Shown here: one piece after another, positions 51,316-59,904 of the stretch
How the letters are laid out: each line of letters starts with the position of its first letter
Numbering within the stretch: the first letter of the stretch is position 1
Translations under genes and position numbers: made by a program
Assembly (NCBI GenBank): GCA_025351385.1
Contig: JANXWA010000018.1
Span: 54,406 to 118,405, forward strand
DNA: 64,000 bases
Direction of reading: 5' to 3'
DNA from: Acidimicrobiales bacterium
GTDB lineage: Bacteria; Actinomycetota; Acidimicrobiia; Acidimicrobiales; RAAP-2
Notes under the pieces: model-generated
What the model was told of the DNA's origin: nothing
Database searches by the model: none
Seen by the model: only the letters and a program-made list of their open reading frames with translations

Positions 51316-52428
51316 GTGACCACCGACGTCCCCACTCGTGACGACTGTGGCGCGCCCCCCTTCGGCGTGTACGTCCACGTGCCCTTCTGCGCGCATCGCT
51401 GCGACTACTGCGCCTTCGCGACCTACGCCGACCGCGACCACCTGATGGCCGACTACGTCGAGGCGGTCGTCACCGAGATCGCCCGGGCCCGCGAGAACGG
51501 GCTGGCCGACGCGACGTCGGTCTTCTTCGGCGGGGGCACCCCGTCGCGCCTCGCGCCCGAGCAGCTGTTGACGATCCTCGACGCGATTCCCCGTGCACCC
51601 GACGCCGAGGTCACCGTCGAGTGCAACCCCGAGGACGCGAGCGTCGAGCGACTGGTCGACTACCGCGCCGGCGGGGTGAACCGCATGAGCTTCGGCGTGC
51701 AGTCGACCCGGCCGGCCGTGCTCGCCGACCTCGGCCGACGCCACGGGACGATGGCCCACGAGGAAGTGTCCCACGCCGTGCACGAGGCCGGCTTCGCGAC
51801 GTGGAACATGGACCTCATCGTCGGTTCGCGAGCCGAGACGCTGGACGACGTGCGCCACACCCTCGACGACCTGTTGGGCCTCGAGCACGCCCCGCCCCAC
51901 CTCAGTTGCTACGCGCTCACCGCCGAGCCGGGCACGCCACTCGGTGAGGACCCGAGGCGCCACCCCGACGAGGACGCGACCGCCGACGCCTACGACCTCG
52001 TCGGACGGGTCCTCGAGGCCCACGGATACCAGTGGGAGGAGATCTCCAACTGGGCCCGACCCGGCCACGAGTGCCGCCACAATCACGTCTACTGGGACCA
52101 GGACGACTACGCGGGCTTCGGCTCGGCCGCCCACTCGCACCGTCAGGGACGGCGCTACTGGAACGTGCGCACGCCCGAGCGCTACATCGCGATGGTGCGC
52201 GCGGGCACGGCGCCGCTCGGTGGCGAGGAGACGCTTGACGAGCGCACGAGGACCTTCGAGCGCGACTCGTTGTCGCTGCGCACGAGCCGGGGCGTGCCGG
52301 TCGAGGCCTTCGCGTCGCTCGACGAGATCGCCCACCTGGTGGCCGTGCGCGACGGTCGGGTGACGCTCGCGCCCAACGGTCGACTGCTCGCCAACCAGGT
52401 GATCGTCCGCCTGAGGAGCGCGGACTAG
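51316..52428 (+). CDS. hemW: Radical SAM heme chaperone HemW
   Basis: The 370-residue protein has the radical SAM cluster motif VHVPFCAHRCDYCAFATYAD (C-x3-C-x2-C), SVFFGGGTPSRLAPEQLLTI, MSFGVQSTRPAVLADLGRRH and LSCYALTAEPGTPLGEDPRR, followed by the HemW C-terminal HTH-like part with NHVYWDQDDYAGFGSAAHSH. These match HemW (heme-binding chaperone for respiratory enzymes) and not coproporphyrinogen III oxidase HemN, which needs extra cysteine context and a longer N-terminus. GTG start directly after recO. Confidence 0.93.
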   Translation: MTTDVPTRDDCGAPPFGVYVHVPFCAHRCDYCAFATYADRDHLMADYVEAVVTEIARARENGLADATSVFFGGGTPSRLAPEQLLTILDAIPRAPDAEVTVECNPEDASVERLVDYRAGGVNRMSFGVQSTRPAVLADLGRRHGTMAHEEVSHAVHEAGFATWNMDLIVGSRAETLDDVRHTLDDLLGLEHAPPHLSCYALTAEPGTPLGEDPRRHPDEDATADAYDLVGRVLEAHGYQWEEISNWARPGHECRHNHVYWDQDDYAGFGSAAHSHRQGRRYWNVRTPERYIAMVRAGTAPLGGEETLDERTRTFERDSLSLRTSRGVPVEAFASLDEIAHLVAVRDGRVTLAPNGRLLANQVIVRLRSAD

Positions 52429-52433
52429 TCCGG

Positions 52434-52439
52434 TAGCCT
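52434..52439 (+). promoter_or_regulatory. Putative -10 hexamer TAGCCT of glyS, internal to the operon
   Basis: TAGCCT ends 6 nt before ATG 52446 and just after the hemW stop. GlyRS could therefore be transcribed apart from the uppS-hemW genes. Confidence 0.4.
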
Positions 52440-52445
52440 TGAGCG

Positions 52446-53765
52446 ATGGAAACCGCGCCCGCACCCGACCCCGATCTGCTCGACAAGGTCACCAATCTCG
52501 CCAAGCGGCGCGGGTTCATTTTCCAGTCGGCCGAGATCTACGGCGGCTTCCGCTCGACCTACGACTACGGCCCGCTCGGGGTCAACATGCTGCGCAACGT
52601 CAAGCAGGCGTGGTGGCGCTCGATGGTCCAGACGCGCAGCGACATCGTGGGCCTGGACGCGGCGATCCTCGGGCCCCCGGCCGTCTGGGCGGCCTCGGGC
52701 CACCTCGAGACCTTCACCGACCCGCTCGTGGACTGTCGCAAGTGCAAGGAGCGCTGGCGCGCCGACAAGATCGACGGGATCTGTCCGAACTGCGGCTCGG
52801 ACCAGTTCACCGAGCCGCGGGCCTTCAACCTGATGTTCAAGACCCAGGCCGGCCCCGTCGAGGGCGACGGCGCCACGGCCTACCTCCGCCCCGAGACGGC
52901 CCAGGGCATGTTCACGAACTTCGCCAACGTGCTCGCCACCACCCGCAAGAAGCCGCCCTTCGGGATCGCCCAGATCGGCAAGTCGTTTCGCAACGAGATC
53001 ACCCCGCAGAACTTCGTGTTCCGCACCCGAGAGTTCGAGCAGATGGAGATGGAGTACTTCGTGCCCCCGGCCGAGGCCGAGCAGTGGTACCGCTACTGGA
53101 TCCAGGTCCGCTACGACTGGTACCTCGACCTCGGGATCCCCGAGGCGCTACTGCGACTGCACGAGCACGACGCGGCCGACCTCTCGCACTACTCGCGCGG
53201 CACGACCGACGTCGAGTTCGCCTACCCCTGGGGCTGGGACGAGCTCGAGGGCGTGGCCAATCGCGGCGACTACGACCTCACCCAGCACTCGAGCGCCTCG
53301 GGCACGAGGCTCGAGTACTTCGACCAGGCCTCCAACGAGCGCTACACGCCCTACGTCATCGAGCCGGCGGCCGGAGCGACGCGCGCCATGATGGCCTTCC
53401 TCCTCGCCGCCTACCACGAGGACGAGGTCGAGGGGGAGTCGCGCACGGTGCTGCGCCTCGACTGGCGCCTCGCGCCCTACCAGGTCGCCGTGCTGCCGCT
53501 CTCGAAGAAGCCCGAGCTCGAGGGCGTCTCGCGCGAGGTCCTCTCCCGGCTCCAGCCCCACTTCATGTGCGACTACGACGTCACCCAGTCGATCGGTCGG
53601 CGCTACCGGCGCCAGGACGAAGTCGGCACGCCCTACTGTGTCACGGTCGACTTCACGACGCTCGAGGACCGCGCGGTGACCGTGCGCGACCGCGACACGA
53701 CCGAGCAGGTCCGAGTGGCCATTGACGACCTCCGGGCCTATCTGGTCGAGCGAACGGGCGCCTAG
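52446..53765 (+). CDS. glyS: Glycine--tRNA ligase
   Basis: The 439-residue class II synthetase is the dimeric (alpha2) GlyRS of actinobacteria: RRGFIFQSAEIYGGFRSTYD, YGPLGVNMLRNVKQAWW (motif 1 region), zinc-like cysteines CRKCKERWR and CPNCGS, motif 2 FGIAQIGKSFRNEITPQNFV, FRTREFEQMEMEYF, motif 3 GATRAMMAFLLAAY, and an anticodon-binding domain (QVAVLPLSKKPELEGVSREV). It attaches glycine to tRNA-Gly. Spacing to hemW is 17 nt, with its own candidate -10. Confidence 0.97.
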   Translation: METAPAPDPDLLDKVTNLAKRRGFIFQSAEIYGGFRSTYDYGPLGVNMLRNVKQAWWRSMVQTRSDIVGLDAAILGPPAVWAASGHLETFTDPLVDCRKCKERWRADKIDGICPNCGSDQFTEPRAFNLMFKTQAGPVEGDGATAYLRPETAQGMFTNFANVLATTRKKPPFGIAQIGKSFRNEITPQNFVFRTREFEQMEMEYFVPPAEAEQWYRYWIQVRYDWYLDLGIPEALLRLHEHDAADLSHYSRGTTDVEFAYPWGWDELEGVANRGDYDLTQHSSASGTRLEYFDQASNERYTPYVIEPAAGATRAMMAFLLAAYHEDEVEGESRTVLRLDWRLAPYQVAVLPLSKKPELEGVSREVLSRLQPHFMCDYDVTQSIGRRYRRQDEVGTPYCVTVDFTTLEDRAVTVRDRDTTEQVRVAIDDLRAYLVERTGA

Positions 53766-53767
53766 CC

Positions 53768-54508
53768 GTGGACGGCGACGGCCGGGGCCTGCGATTCGGC
53801 ACCGTCGCCGAGCAGTACGACGCCTTCCGTCCACCACCGCCGCCGGGTTCGGCCGAGCTGCTCGGCGACGTGGCGGGCCTCCAGGTCCTCGAGGTCGCGG
53901 CCGGTACCGGCCTGTGGACTCGCTTCCTGCTCGCCCACGGTGCCCGGGTCACGGTCGTCGAGCCCGACGACGCGATGCGCGCCGTGCTCGAGCGCCGAAG
54001 CCCCGACGTCGCCGCGCTGTCCGGCCACGCCGAGCATCTGCCGTTCGACGACCAGCGCTTCGACGCGGTCCTCGTCTCGTCGGCGTGGCACTGGTTCGAG
54101 CAGCCGGCGGCGACCATCGAGATCGCGCGGGTGCGGCGCGACGGTGGACCGCTCTACGTCATGTGGAACGGATTCAGCCGGGACGTCGCGTGGGTCGAGG
54201 CGCTCACGTCGTTGCGCGACCGGTCCGACGACGAGGGCGCTCGGCCCCGAGGCTGGTCGGCCGAGTTGCCCGCCGACGGTCCCATCGTCGACGCCTACGA
54301 CGTCACCCTCGACTGGACGTGGCGTCGCAGCGTCGAGCAGATCGTGTCGCTCTTCGGCACCTACTCGGCCGCCATTGTCCGCGCCGACGGGGAGCGCCAC
54401 CAGATGGAGGTCGAGCTTCGACGCCGCCTCGAGGGTCACGCGGCCCTGGGATTCGTCGACCTGCCGATGACGCTGCGCGGAACGATCGCGCGTCGGCGCG
54501 TGCGCTGA
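53768..54508 (+). CDS. SAM-dependent methyltransferase, UbiE/type 11-like
   Basis: The 246-residue protein has the start FGTVAEQYDAFRPPPPPGSA, seen in type-11 methyltransferases, then LQVLEVAAGTGLWTRFLLAH (motif I), VTVVEPDDAMRAVLERRSPD, AEHLPFDDQRFDAVLVSSAW and HWFEQPAATIEIARVRRDGG. The substrate is unknown. GTG start 2 nt after the glyS stop, so it is likely co-transcribed with glyS. It abuts the stop of the convergent MFS gene. Confidence 0.88.
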   Translation: MDGDGRGLRFGTVAEQYDAFRPPPPPGSAELLGDVAGLQVLEVAAGTGLWTRFLLAHGARVTVVEPDDAMRAVLERRSPDVAALSGHAEHLPFDDQRFDAVLVSSAWHWFEQPAATIEIARVRRDGGPLYVMWNGFSRDVAWVEALTSLRDRSDDEGARPRGWSAELPADGPIVDAYDVTLDWTWRRSVEQIVSLFGTYSAAIVRADGERHQMEVELRRRLEGHAALGFVDLPMTLRGTIARRRVR

Positions 54509-55707
54509 TCAAGCCGCCGGTCGAGGGGAGCGCCACCAGAGGGCCGGTCCCAAGAGCCCGAGCCCGATGGCGACGCCGAGCGAGCACACGCCGCCCCAGC
54601 CGTACGCCGCGTAGAGCTGGCCCGCCGCGTACGAGCCAACGGAGGCGCCGGTGAAGCAGCACACCATGTAGGCACTGGTGACCTGGCTGCGCGCGTTGGT
54701 GACCAGCGAGTAGATGATCGACTGATTCGATATCTGCATGCCGTGCATCCCCGCGTCGAGGACCATGATGCCCAAGGCCATTGCCCAGAACGAGTGGCGA
54801 CCGAACCAGAGGATCGCGAAGGCGGCCGCGAAGAGCAGCGCCGAGGCGACCGTGGTGCGCTGGGTCCGTTGCTGGTCGGCGTGGTGGCCGGCCACGTTGG
54901 CGGCCAACACGCCGGCGACGCCGAACAGCCCGAACAGCCCGATCACCGCGATGGAGTAGTGAAATGGCGCACCGGAGAGGTGGAATGAGAGCGTGGTCCA
55001 CATCGCGCTGAAGCCGGCGAACGCCAGTCCGCCGAACCAGGCTCTTCGGCGAAGCTCACGCTCGTTAAGAAGGAGCGAGAACGATCCGACGACGAGCGAC
55101 CAGTACGTGACCCGTTGACGCACGGCCTCTTCGGGCAGGACCTTTCTCAGGACCAGGGCCATCGCCACCAGCAATGCCGCGGCCGTCCAGTAGACGGTGC
55201 GCCAGCTCGCCGCCTGGGCGACGAGTCCCGATACCGTTCGCGATAGCAGGACGCCCAGGAGCAGTCCGCTCATGACCCGGGCGATCACCCGACCGCGCTG
55301 GCGGGGCAGGGCGAGGTCCGCGGCGAACGGGATGATCACCTGCCCACCGACCGACGAGAGGCCGATGACGAGCGTGACGAGCGCGAGCAACGTGAATGAC
55401 GTCAGCATCGCCCCGATGGCCATCAGTGCGGCCGACAGCAGGAAGATGCCGACGAGGAGACGTCGGCGGGGGAGATGAGGTCGCCCAAGGGGACGACGAA
55501 GGCGAGGCCGGCCGCGTAGCCGACCTGGGTGAAGGTGATCAGCAGCGACGCGCTCGCCGCGCCGACGTGGAAGTCCTGGGTCATCTGGTGCAACAGGGGC
55601 TGGAGGTAGTAGAGGTTGGCGACGATGACACCTGTCGCGACCGCCATCGTCGTGACGAGGCCGTTGCCGAGAGGATTCTGGGTCGTCGGAGCTGTCTCGG
55701 TGGTCAT
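54509..55707 (-). pseudogene. MFS transporter gene with an apparent one-base frameshift
   Basis: Two overlapping frames join to a 12-segment MFS protein of about 400 residues. The first (from ATG 55707) gives TTMAVATGVIVANLYYLQPL, then LLITFTQVGYAAGLAFVVPL and GDLIS before going out of frame. The second continues with RRRLLVGIFLLSAALMAIGA, the expected motif A helix 3, to the stop at 54509. The break is at a run of five G on the plus strand (55468-55472; five C in the mRNA sense). One more C would restore GDLISPRRRLL. Similar MFS proteins export drugs or arabinose-like sugars. The defect could be real, phase-variable or a sequencing error. Confidence 0.72.
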
Positions 55708-55763
55708 CGCCTCGTCCTCGGTCGATTCGAGGCTACCGGTCTACGCCGTCGGCGGAGTCGATC

Positions 55764-56179
55764 TCAGAGGTCGCTCGACGGCAGCGAATAGGTCACCTGC
55801 GCCTTGGCGACGAGTTCGGTCGTGCCCCTTGAAAAGAGTTCGACGTCGGTGACGGCCAATTTGCGTCCGAGCTTCAAGAGTCGTGCTCGGGCCATGAGGT
55901 CCGTCAGTTGGGGCTTGCGCAAGAAGTCGATGTGCAGACTCGTCGTGACGGCCAAGAGCACCGGGCCGACCTCGGCTATGATCGCGAGCCACGCCGCGGT
56001 GTCGGCGAGCATCATCATGGTCGGACCCGAGATCGTGCCTCCCAGTCGACCGTGTCGATGGGTGATCGGCAGGCTCACGACGACGACGTCGCCGTGAGCC
56101 TCTTCGACGTGGGCTACCTCGGACTGGGGGAAGGCGCCGTCGAGGATGCTTGGAGCTGGTCGACGCCCAGGCGAGCCAC
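55764..56179 (-). CDS. PaaI-type hot-dog thioesterase, apparent frameshift near the start
   Basis: The hot-dog core is intact: VVVVSLPITHRHGRLGGTIS, GPTMMMLADTAAWLAIIAEV, LLAVTTSLHIDFLRKPQ and KLGRKLAVTDVELFSRGTTE, so it should hydrolyse acyl-CoA thioesters. The N-terminus is split: GTG 56179 encodes VARLGVDQLQA in one frame, and FPQSEVAHVEEAHGD follows in another. One extra T at about 56146-56147 would give LQAFLDGAFPQ, the expected helix. It starts 5 nt after the ABC permease stop and may belong to that operon. Confidence 0.68.
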
Positions 56180-56184
56180 GTGGC

Positions 56185-56988
56185 CTAGGCGGCCTTGCGG
56201 AAGCGCCGAACGGCGAGCGGGGCCAGCAAGGCGACCAGACCAATGGCCCACGCCAGCGAGATGTACGTTGACTGACCATGCGGTTGGCCGAGCATCAATC
56301 CCCGAACCGCCTCGGCGGTCTGGCTGACTGGCTGGTTGGTCACGAAGCCGCGCAGCCACCACGGCATTCCCGCGGTGGGCACGAAGATGTTCGACGCGAA
56401 GGTGAGGGGGAAGATCAGCGGGAAGGTCATGGCCTGGGCCGTCTCGGAGTTCGGTGCGGCCAGACCGACGTACGCGAAGCCCCACGAGAGGCAGTACGCG
56501 AAGGTGAGCATGACGAGGCTGGCCTGAAGGTAGGGGAAGAAGCTGTGCGGCCGGAAGCCGACCAGCATCCCGACGCCGGTGATGATCACGAGGATCATCA
56601 GGTTGCGGGCGGTGTCGGCGAGCGTGCGGCCCCCCAGGACGGCCATGCGGGCCATCGGCAGCGCCTTGAAACGCTCGATGAGACCGCGCTGGAGGTCCTC
56701 GGCGAGTCCGATCGCGGTGCCGACCGCCCCGAAGATGGTGGTCTGCACGAGGATGCCCGGGATCAGGAAGTTGACGTAGTTGAGGCCGGGAACTTTGATG
56801 ACGCCGCCGAAGACGTAGCGAAAGAGCAGGACGAACATCACGGGCTGGATCATCGCGAAGACGAGCGACGTCGGTATCCGTACGAGCGCCATCAGGTTGC
56901 GGCGGGCCAGCGTCAGGATGTCGCTCACCGCCCAGCGCAGCGACGTGCGCGATGGGTGCACGGTGGGCGAGTCCGTAACTGACGTCAC
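56185..56988 (-). CDS. ABC-2 type transporter permease, DrrB-like
   Basis: The 267-residue membrane protein has six segments and the ABC-2 signature: SLVFAMIQPVMFVLLFRYVF, GVIKVPGLNYVNFLIPGILV, ERFKALPMARMAVLGGRTLA, and the TFPLIFPLTFASNIFVPTAG MPWWLRGF block typical of daunorubicin DrrB-type exporters. With the ATPase it forms a lipid, antibiotic or glycoconjugate exporter. The GTG start (56988) overlaps the ATPase stop by 4 nt. Confidence 0.9.
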   Translation of the reverse strand: MTSVTDSPTVHPSRTSLRWAVSDILTLARRNLMALVRIPTSLVFAMIQPVMFVLLFRYVFGGVIKVPGLNYVNFLIPGILVQTTIFGAVGTAIGLAEDLQRGLIERFKALPMARMAVLGGRTLADTARNLMILVIITGVGMLVGFRPHSFFPYLQASLVMLTFAYCLSWGFAYVGLAAPNSETAQAMTFPLIFPLTFASNIFVPTAGMPWWLRGFVTNQPVSQTAEAVRGLMLGQPHGQSTYISLAWAIGLVALLAPLAVRRFRKAA

Positions 56989-57989
56989 GCCTGGACCTTT
57001 CGACGGGACCGGCGACCTTGGGGCGCACCGTCCAGGACCGCCGGCTCCTCGGCCTTGTGACCGGTGAGGCTGAGGAAGACGTCATCGAGGCTCGGCTCAC
57101 GCAGTTGGAGCCCCGTCAGGACGAGGTGGGCGCCGTCGATCCGACGAAGCGCGTCGGCCGCGGCCGCGGGACCGTTGTCGACGGTCAGCTCGACCACGAG
57201 GCCTTCGTGATTGGCCGGCTTCGTCGAGAGGTCCGCGATCAGGCTCACGGCCTTTTCGGACTCGCTGGTCGTGGCGAAGGTGAGCACGAGCACCGTGTTC
57301 CCGAGTTGGCTCTTCAACTCGGCCGAGGTGCCCTCGGCGATGATCTTGCCGTGGTCAAGCACGACCAGCTGTTTGCACAAGCGGTCGGCCTCTTCGAGGT
57401 ACTGCGTCGTGAGCAACACCGTGGTGCCGCCCTCCACGAGGCTTTCGATGATGTTCCACAGGTCCTGGCGGCTTTGGGGGTCGAGTCCGGTGGTCGGTTC
57501 GTCGAGGAAGAGGATCGGGGGGTTGGCGACCAGGGCGGCCGCGAGGTCGAGGCGCCGGCGCATGCCGCCCGAGTAGGTCCGGGCGAGCCGGTTCCCGAAA
57601 TCGGCGATGCCGAACTCCTCGAGGAGCTCGCGGGCCCGCCGGACGACCCTGGCCTTGTCCATGTGATTGAGCAGACCGACCATCCGCAAGTTCTCGAAGC
57701 CGGTCAGATTGTCGTCGACGGCCGCGAACTGGCCGGCCAGTCCGATGTTCACCCTCACGTCGTCGGGGTGCTTCACCACGTCGAAGCCGGCGACGGTCGC
57801 CACGCCCTCGGTCGGGGAGAGCACCGTCGAGAGGATCCGGATCATGGTCGTCTTGCCTGAACCGTTGGGGCCGAGCAGCCCGAAGACCTCGCCCATCGGG
57901 ACCCGCAGCGTGACGTTGTCGAGGGCTCGGAAGTTGTCGTCGCCGAAGGTCCGCACGATGTTGGTGGCCTCGACGGCGTACAGGGACAT
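56985..57989 (-). CDS. ABC transporter ATP-binding protein, DrrA-like
   Basis: The 334-residue ATPase has Walker A LLGPNGSGKTTMIRIL (about 39-47), the Q-loop region GLAGQFAAVDDNLTGFENLR, signature YSGGMRRRLDLAAALVANPP, Walker B ILFLDEPTTGLDPQSRQDLW and the H-loop-like LLTTQYLEEADRLC (Gln in place of His is common in this group). A C-terminal extension (EPSLDDVFLSLTGHKAEEP) is typical of DrrA-type exporters. ATG 57989 has TAGACT 7 nt upstream. It heads the ATPase/permease/thioesterase run and is divergent from dnaG. Confidence 0.92.
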   Translation of the reverse strand: MSLYAVEATNIVRTFGDDNFRALDNVTLRVPMGEVFGLLGPNGSGKTTMIRILSTVLSPTEGVATVAGFDVVKHPDDVRVNIGLAGQFAAVDDNLTGFENLRMVGLLNHMDKARVVRRARELLEEFGIADFGNRLARTYSGGMRRRLDLAAALVANPPILFLDEPTTGLDPQSRQDLWNIIESLVEGGTTVLLTTQYLEEADRLCKQLVVLDHGKIIAEGTSAELKSQLGNTVLVLTFATTSESEKAVSLIADLSTKPANHEGLVVELTVDNGPAAAADALRRIDGAHLVLTGLQLREPSLDDVFLSLTGHKAEEPAVLDGAPQGRRSRRKVQA

Positions 57990-57996
57990 GGGCGCC

Positions 57997-58002
57997 AGTC
58001 TA
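57997..58002 (-). promoter_or_regulatory. Putative -10 hexamer TAGACT of the ABC exporter operon
   Basis: TAGACT ends 7 nt before ATG 57989 on the minus strand, in the 70-bp gap shared with dnaG. Confidence 0.4.
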
Positions 58003-58047
58003 GGCAGCGATTCGGCGCGTCTCGCGGTTGACGTGAGTGGAAACCGG

Positions 58048-58053
58048 TACGTT
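58048..58053 (+). promoter_or_regulatory. Putative -10 hexamer TACGTT of dnaG
   Basis: TACGTT ends 6 nt before ATG 58060. A TTGACG lies 14 nt upstream of it, which is too close for a standard -35, so only the -10 position is suggestive. Confidence 0.35.
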
Positions 58054-58059
58054 CTTTCC

Positions 58060-59904
58060 ATGGCCATATCCCCCGACGAGATCGCTCAGGTCCGTGCGGC
58101 GACCGACATCGTGGCCCTCATCAGCGAGCACGTGGCACTGAAGAAATCGGGCCGTCGCTGGACCGGACTGTGCCCCTTCCACGGCGAGAAGACGCCATCG
58201 TTCTCGGTGAACGCCGAGGAGGGGCTCTACTACTGCTTCGGTTGCCGGGCCGCGGGGAACCAGTTCACCTTCGTGCGCGAGATGCAGCACGTGGACTTCA
58301 TCGAGGCGTTGCGGATGCTCGCCGATCGAGCCGGTATCGAGTTGCACGAGGACGCCAACGCCGGGCCGGCCCGCAAGGAGCGCCAGGAGTTCCTGAAGGC
58401 GATGGACCGGGCCGTAGAGTGGTACCACGACCGACTGCTCAACTCGCCCGACGCCCGTCCGGCCCGCGACTACCTGCGTTCGCGGGGCATCAGCGGCGAG
58501 ACTGCCCGCCAGTTCAAGCTCGGCTGGGCCCCCGACGACTGGGACGCACTCAGTTCGTCGCTCAAGTTGACCGAGAAGGTGCTGGTCGGCACGGGCCTCG
58601 GATTCGTGAACAAGCGGGACCGTCGCCAGGACGCGCTGCGCGCGCGCATCATCTTTCCCATCTACGACCCTTCCGGCAAGGCCATCGCGGTGGGCGGCCG
58701 GATCTTGCCGCCACCGTTCGGCCCACCTCCGCGCGACGACGGGCGGATCGAAGCGAAGTACAAGAACAGCCCCGAGACCACGATCTACTCCAAGCGCCGC
58801 ACGCTCTACGCTCTCAACTGGGCGAAGGACGACATCATCCGTTCCGGCGAGATCATCGTGTGCGAGGGCTACACCGACGTCATCGCCTTCTTCAGCGCGG
58901 GCCTGCCCCGCGCCGTCGCAACCTGCGGCACGGCGCTCGGCGAGGATCACTTCCGGATGATGCGCAATTTCGCCAATCGGATCGTGCTTGCCTACGACGC
59001 CGACCAGGCCGGCCAGAGCGCGGCGGCTTCGGTCTACCAGTGGGAACGCCAACACGAGGTCGACGTGGCGGTCGCGCGCCTTCCCAAGGGCAGCGACCCG
59101 GCCGAACTCGCCCAGAAGGACCCCGAGGCGCTGCGCCTGGCCGTCGTGACCGCGGTGCCGTTCCTGCAGTTCCGCCTCGAGCGGGTCCTCGACGCGGCGA
59201 ACGTTGCGACCGCTGAGGGTCGGGCTCGCGCGGCCGAGCTGGCGATGGTGGTGCTCGCCGAGCACCCGAGCGAAATCGTGCGTGACCAATACCTCATGCA
59301 GATGGCCGATCGACTGCGCCTGGACTACGGTCCGCTGCGTCCGAGAGTCGCCGAGCTCGCGCGCAATCCTGCGCTGCGCGCGGCGGTCGAGGCACCGCCC
59401 GAAGCGGCGCCGACCCGCCGGCGAGTGACCAGCGCGCCGATGCCCCGACCCGGATTGGAGGCGCTTCGTCTCTGCGTCCACTTCCCGAGCGACGTCAAGG
59501 GACGTTTGATCGCGCCCTATTTCGTCAACGACGTGCAGCGCGAGATCTTCGAGGGCATCTCGAGCGAGCGGTCACTCTCCGAGGTCATCGACGACCTGGC
59601 TCGGCGCGGCGAGGAGGAGGCGTCGCTGGTACTCAGTCAACTCGCCGTCGACGAGCTCGATCGCGACTACACCGCCGACGACGTCACGGCGGTCGTGTCA
59701 CAGCTCGTGCGAAGTGCCGTCCAGGAGGAGTTGAAGAACGTCGAGCGGGATCTGCGCGAGGGCCGGATGGCACCCGACGTGGCCATGGCCACGATCAGCG
59801 ACGTGAAGGAGCGAGTTGGTCACCTGGAGACGCCTCGGGGCGAGGTCGCCGAAAGTGACCTGCGGAATTGGCTCGTCGAGCGTACGTCGATCGCACCGAC
59901 GTGA
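58060..59904 (+). CDS. dnaG: DNA primase
   Basis: The 614-residue primase makes RNA primers at the fork. The CHC2 zinc finger is visible (Cys38 and His41 in CPFHGEKTPSFSV, Cys59 and Cys62 in YYCFGC), then the catalytic core (RIIFPIYDPSGKAIAVGGRI, the TOPRIM part VCEGYTDVIAFFSAGLPRAV with EGYTD, and VLAYDADQAGQSAA with DAD) and a C-terminal helicase-interaction domain (ISDVKERVGHLETP). The length is normal. The stop overlaps the sigma factor GTG (GTGA). Confidence 0.97.
   Translation: MAISPDEIAQVRAATDIVALISEHVALKKSGRRWTGLCPFHGEKTPSFSVNAEEGLYYCFGCRAAGNQFTFVREMQHVDFIEALRMLADRAGIELHEDANAGPARKERQEFLKAMDRAVEWYHDRLLNSPDARPARDYLRSRGISGETARQFKLGWAPDDWDALSSSLKLTEKVLVGTGLGFVNKRDRRQDALRARIIFPIYDPSGKAIAVGGRILPPPFGPPPRDDGRIEAKYKNSPETTIYSKRRTLYALNWAKDDIIRSGEIIVCEGYTDVIAFFSAGLPRAVATCGTALGEDHFRMMRNFANRIVLAYDADQAGQSAAASVYQWERQHEVDVAVARLPKGSDPAELAQKDPEALRLAVVTAVPFLQFRLERVLDAANVATAEGRARAAELAMVVLAEHPSEIVRDQYLMQMADRLRLDYGPLRPRVAELARNPALRAAVEAPPEAAPTRRRVTSAPMPRPGLEALRLCVHFPSDVKGRLIAPYFVNDVQREIFEGISSERSLSEVIDDLARRGEEEASLVLSQLAVDELDRDYTADDVTAVVSQLVRSAVQEELKNVERDLREGRMAPDVAMATISDVKERVGHLETPRGEVAESDLRNWLVERTSIAPT

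Noticed and set aside
55460..55480. Programmed ribosomal frameshift in the MFS gene
   Set aside because: A C-run alone is not a recognised slippery site in this context, no stimulatory hairpin is evident, and such a device is not known for MFS genes; deletion or error is simpler.
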